From: Amycolatopsis circi
GTDB taxonomy: Bacteria; Actinomycetota; Actinomycetes; Mycobacteriales; Pseudonocardiaceae
Length of the DNA stretch: 50,484 nucleotides
NCBI RefSeq assembly: GCF_003385235.1
Contig: NZ_PQIA01000063.1
Location: forward strand, 1-50,484
Direction of reading: 5' to 3'
The stretch's first letter is position 1. Every line of letters begins with the position of its first letter. The notes below the pieces were generated by a model. That model was given only the letters and a program-made list of their open reading frames with translations, made no database searches and was not told the origin of the DNA. Of this stretch, positions 48,026-50,484 are shown piece after piece. A program made the translations under genes and the position numbers.

Positions 48026-48601
48026 TCATTCCTTCGCTCGGCGCGGTTGCGGTTCCTCCGGCGATGGTTTGGCCAGGAAGTCTCCCTTGAACAAGTCCTC
48101 GTAGATAGCGAACAGCCGGCGCAGGACGGCGGCGAGCGAGATCACGAGATGGATCAGCAGCGCGACACATACGCTGGAGGCGACGTTGCCAGGGATCCCG
48201 TCCGCAGTCAGGAGCGGCCACGACGCCATCAGCGCCAAGCCGAGCGCCAGCAGCATCGCCATCAACGACACGTGCAACGCACCGACTGCGGACGAAGCGA
48301 CCAGTTCTTTCAATCCCGAACGAATACGGTAGTCCGGCACCTCTTGGATCTTGATCCGCAGATTGGCCAGGAACACAAAAGTGCTGAGCATCGCTCCGAC
48401 CAGCAGCGACGTCGCCGAAAGGAGCTGGGCAATCCCGCCGAGCTGGAGACGGAATGCCAGGAAAAGCACCAGGCCGACGGTCGGAGTACCGTACAGTAGG
48501 GCACGCTCGGCCCACGTCAGCCGGTCGCTGTCCGGTCCGCGCATCGCCTTGCTGTTGTAGAGAAAAATAGGCCACGGATTGAACCTGCGCAGCTTGTCCA
48601 T
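48026..48601 (-). CDS. Four-helix membrane protein, second gene of an unrecognised two-gene module
   Basis: A 191-residue protein with four predicted membrane helices: about 35-53 (YGTPTVGLVLFLAFRL), 60-80 (LLSATSLLVGAMLSTFVFLANL), 105-130 (GALHVSLMAMLLALGLALMA) and 138-165 (SSVCVALLIHLVISLAAVLRRL). A charged loop between helices 2 and 3 (RIKIQEVPDYRIRSG) and a polar tail face one side. It begins 12 bases after the stop of the larger partner, so both are expressed together. I do not recognise a family. The architecture resembles membrane effectors of two-gene defence systems, but no motif proves it. Confidence 0.7.
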   Translation of the reverse strand: MDKLRRFNPWPIFLYNSKAMRGPDSDRLTWAERALLYGTPTVGLVLFLAFRLQLGGIAQLLSATSLLVGAMLSTFVFLANLRIKIQEVPDYRIRSGLKELVASSAVGALHVSLMAMLLALGLALMASWPLLTADGIPGNVASSVCVALLIHLVISLAAVLRRLFAIYEDLFKGDFLAKPSPEEPQPRRAKE

Positions 48602-48613
48602 CCCGGCCGGCCC

Positions 48614-49573
48614 TCAATCGTCGATTACCGGGCGCCAGTTCGCGGCCACGTCCACGTTCAGGAACGTCAGCGCATCTCGCGCCGTCGATGCCACTTCGTC
48701 TACGAATTCAGCGGCCGTCAGCCGTTCTTCCGTGTCGATCTGGTACGTGAACCGCGGCCACGAAGAACGTACGTCGAGCTTGCGTTCTTTACCGTCGCGA
48801 ACGGTGATGATCCGTTCCTCGTCGAAGTCTTCGTCATCGAAATCGCGCAGCCCTACCAATCCGACAAGGCGCGGTCGCCGGTCCGGCTGGCCGATCATCG
48901 CGCGCAGCGCGTTCACCACCTTCGCCTTGAGCTGCGAACCATTCTCCAGGTCCAGATGCAGCCACGATCGACGCACGTTTTCGCTGGTGAACCGAGTGCG
49001 GTCCGGCGAGGGAGTGGACTGCACCAATTCCACACCCGTGACACCGACCGCATCATCGGCAAGAAACTCGCTCCAGGCGTGGCCGTCCACCGCGTCGGAC
49101 GTGATCCGCAAGAAAACGCCCAGGTCACGAAGCTTGTAGTTCAGCTGGCGCAACGTCGCGCCCTGCAAGTGCGACCGCCCCTTCACCTCGGTGATCAGCA
49201 GGCCGGACTCCCCGTACGGAGGAATGATCAGCAATGAATAGAAGGCGCTGAGCACCGCGTCGCTCTGCCCGATCGAGCGGGGATTGCCAAGGGTCTCGTC
49301 CGCGTCGACATCGATTACCTCGCGGGGCTCCCCGTAATCCCCGCCCTTGACCGTCAGCAGAATCCCCCACGCGTCCGCGCGGACCTGCGAGATGCGGGTG
49401 TAATGCCGGCGAACCTCATCCTTCTCGCCCCGAGCTAAAGCATCGTTCGCCGCCTTGAACACCGCCTGATACAGGCCGCCAGCCGCCTCCGGCTCAGTCA
49501 GTGCGATCCTCGGCGTCTGCTTGCGTGGCCGCGTTATGAACAATTCTGCGACACGGTAGCCATAAGTTGTCAT
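48614..49573 (-). CDS. Unrecognised soluble protein, first gene of a two-gene module
   Basis: A 319-residue protein from ATG 49573 (MTTYGYRVAELFITRPRK). An in-frame ATG at 49660 would add 29 residues and sits just after a LexA-type box, so a leaderless longer form is possible. Visible landmarks are LLITEVKGRSHLQGATLRQL in the middle and a highly acidic stretch RDFDDEDFDEERI near 240. The C-terminal part (RSSWPRFTYQIDTEERLTAAEFVDEVASTARDAL) is amphipathic. No catalytic signature is evident. It is coupled to a four-helix membrane protein gene 12 bases downstream. Function unknown; a stress or phage-response role is a hypothesis. Confidence 0.65.
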   Translation of the reverse strand: MTTYGYRVAELFITRPRKQTPRIALTEPEAAGGLYQAVFKAANDALARGEKDEVRRHYTRISQVRADAWGILLTVKGGDYGEPREVIDVDADETLGNPRSIGQSDAVLSAFYSLLIIPPYGESGLLITEVKGRSHLQGATLRQLNYKLRDLGVFLRITSDAVDGHAWSEFLADDAVGVTGVELVQSTPSPDRTRFTSENVRRSWLHLDLENGSQLKAKVVNALRAMIGQPDRRPRLVGLVGLRDFDDEDFDEERIITVRDGKERKLDVRSSWPRFTYQIDTEERLTAAEFVDEVASTARDALTFLNVDVAANWRPVIDD

Positions 49574-49673
49574 TTCCCCGCCCTCGGTCGCTCTCCGCAA
49601 CGACCGAGGGTCATCCACTTCGACAACTCCAGTCAAGATCCACACCCCCGAGGCAACCATTCAGCCCATTTAT

Positions 49674-49689
49674 TCGAACACATGTTCTA
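49674..49689 (-). promoter_or_regulatory. LexA-type SOS box upstream of the two-gene module
   Basis: TCGAAC-ACAT-GTTCTA matches the actinobacterial consensus TCGAAC-N4-GTTCGA at 11 of 12 positions. It lies 14-29 bases before the ATG at 49660 and about 100 bases before the ATG at 49573. An AT-rich AATAAAT (minus strand, just after the box) may be part of the -10 region. Confidence 0.6.
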
Positions 49690-49733
49690 TCGTGATTCAA
49701 GGCTGACCACCCACACGGAGGAACCGGACGACT

Positions 49734-49826
49734 GTGACGGCAGGCGATAGTTGGCATGTCCCAGTGCTTGTTGGCATGGTGCTTAGCGATGCGCGACTAC
49801 GGCAGGTGGCTGAGCACTTCTTCTGA
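49734..49826 (+). CDS. Thirty-residue reading frame upstream of the last gene
   Basis: From GTG 49734, behind GGAGG at 49718-49722, the frame encodes TAGDSWHVPVLVGMVLSDAR then LRQVAEHFF and a TGA at 49824. The downstream gene is in the same frame, so the two could be one gene broken by a stop codon, or this may be an independent small protein. I recognise no family. Confidence 0.25.
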   Translation: MTAGDSWHVPVLVGMVLSDARLRQVAEHFF

Positions 49827-49853
49827 CCGGCTGAGCGTTGGTTGTGGGCCACG

Positions 49854-50462
49854 ATGACGCTCACGCGCTCCGGATTGCCGATGCGACTGGCAAGCCCCGC
49901 GGATATTCGGTGGCCATCCCGCCAGCCCGATGGAGATACTCGGAATGTGCGCATCATGTTCCATCACGTCCCGCGCGGGGAGTCCGCGGCGTGGATCCAC
50001 CGCGCTGACGGGGTGGTCCTCGTCCTCCCGTCGTATTCGCGCAAGTGGCGAGTGCCGCACGACCTCGCGCACGCGGCGGTCGAAAGGGAGCTGCGCCTGG
50101 GCGGAGGGGTGTTCGGCTGCATCGCGGCCGGCGCGGTGTTCGACAACATGCGGGTGGCCGAAGGCAGGCCCCGCCACGATGCGAAGGCCCGCAGCGCCAA
50201 GGTCCTGAGGACAGCGAAACGGTCGATCGGGGTCGCCGAAGTGATGGCCGGGGTCGTCCACGAAGCCGTCGAGCGGCGGCTGGCGACTCCCTTCGAGCAA
50301 GCCCGCGAGGGCTGGGGCGCACTCGCGCAGGACCCGTTCCCGTGGACCGACGCCGACATCACTCGCGCCACCGACGCTCTGCGCGAACTCGACGGGCAAT
50401 GGCAAGCGAGCCCGAACCCGCTGGAGTTCGACTGGCCGGATTCCTTGCGCGCCGACCGCTGA
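49854..50462 (+). CDS. Hypothetical protein with HDLAH motif
   Basis: About 202 residues from ATG 49854; ATG codons at 49881 or later are also possible because no start has a good ribosome binding site. The core reads ESAAWIHRADGVVLVLPSYS, RKWRVPHDLAHAAVERELRL, GGVFGCIAAGAVFDNM and GRPRHDAKARSAKVLRTAKR. Similar hypothetical proteins are common in actinomycetes. The HDLAH sequence has the form HxxxH and could bind a metal, but there is no proof of enzymatic activity. The gene ends 22 bases before the window edge. Confidence 0.6.
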   Translation: MTLTRSGLPMRLASPADIRWPSRQPDGDTRNVRIMFHHVPRGESAAWIHRADGVVLVLPSYSRKWRVPHDLAHAAVERELRLGGGVFGCIAAGAVFDNMRVAEGRPRHDAKARSAKVLRTAKRSIGVAEVMAGVVHEAVERRLATPFEQAREGWGALAQDPFPWTDADITRATDALRELDGQWQASPNPLEFDWPDSLRADR

Positions 50463-50484
50463 TCGGTGCCTGCCCCACCCAACC

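Noticed and set aside
48026..49573. Kiwa-type (KwaA-KwaB) defence system
   Set aside because: The general plan (four-helix membrane protein plus a soluble partner of about 320 residues) is similar, but I see no DUF4868-like motif and the gene order is reversed, so I leave the pair unnamed.

Overview
The window is very GC-rich, with GTG and TTG starts, 4-base GTGA/ATGA overlaps between genes and long spurious antisense frames. This is typical of an actinomycete. An exo-beta-D-glucosaminidase of the CsxA type, DUF5313, DUF6192 and AbrB-integrase pairs, and a DasR-like site at a chitinase gene fit Amycolatopsis or a close relative (Pseudonocardiaceae). That placement is inference from content, not a database match. 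It looks like chromosomal sequence carrying one decayed integrated element.

Layout. 0-3.8 kb: a small membrane protein, then (minus strand) DUF1015, an ATP-dependent DNA ligase and a LigD-type polymerase. 3.9-11 kb: a DHA2 exporter, an LLM-class oxidoreductase, an OhrR-like MarR regulator with AT-rich operators, DUF5313, an RluA-type pseudouridine synthase, a methyltransferase, a secreted jelly-roll-like protein, a winged-helix regulator, and an AlkB dioxygenase with a LexA-type box and a probable leaderless start. 11.1-11.7 kb: thirteen perfect copies of a 14-bp repeat. 11.7-18.5 kb: a P450, then an overlapping operon of permease, secreted glucosaminidase (GH2) and ROK kinase for chitosan-sugar use. 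18.5-25 kb: a long palindrome, a GNAT gene with a decayed tandem copy, a J-domain/NERD-like protein, DUF998, a GT87 mannosyltransferase and a NarL-type two-component system.

25.1-30.9 kb is a tight acyl-CoA operon (SDR, MaoC hydratase, APH-like kinase, three acyl-CoA dehydrogenases). It is preceded by the palindrome TAAGC-N4-GCTTA. The same half-sites recur at 36.4 kb in front of a two-gene SDR operon, which suggests one shared TetR-type regulator that is not encoded in the window. Between them lie a GrpB-family gene, a 39-bp-period repeat, a GH18 chitinase with a DasR-like operator and an MHS transporter.

36.5-40.6 kb is an integrated-element scar: an AbrB-like protein overlapping an intact tyrosine recombinase, a tRNA 3'-end-like sequence with terminator, a frameshifted second recombinase, a double zinc-ribbon protein, a DUF6192 gene split in two frames, and the tail of an alcohol dehydrogenase. 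40.6-47.9 kb holds an XRE/MmyB-type regulator divergent from an MFS exporter, then a PaoABC-type molybdenum aldehyde oxidoreductase (Tat-exported, with a frameshift at the start of the large subunit) and a zinc alcohol dehydrogenase. The last 2.5 kb carries an unrecognised two-gene module (soluble protein plus four-helix membrane protein) with a LexA-type box upstream, and a hypothetical gene.
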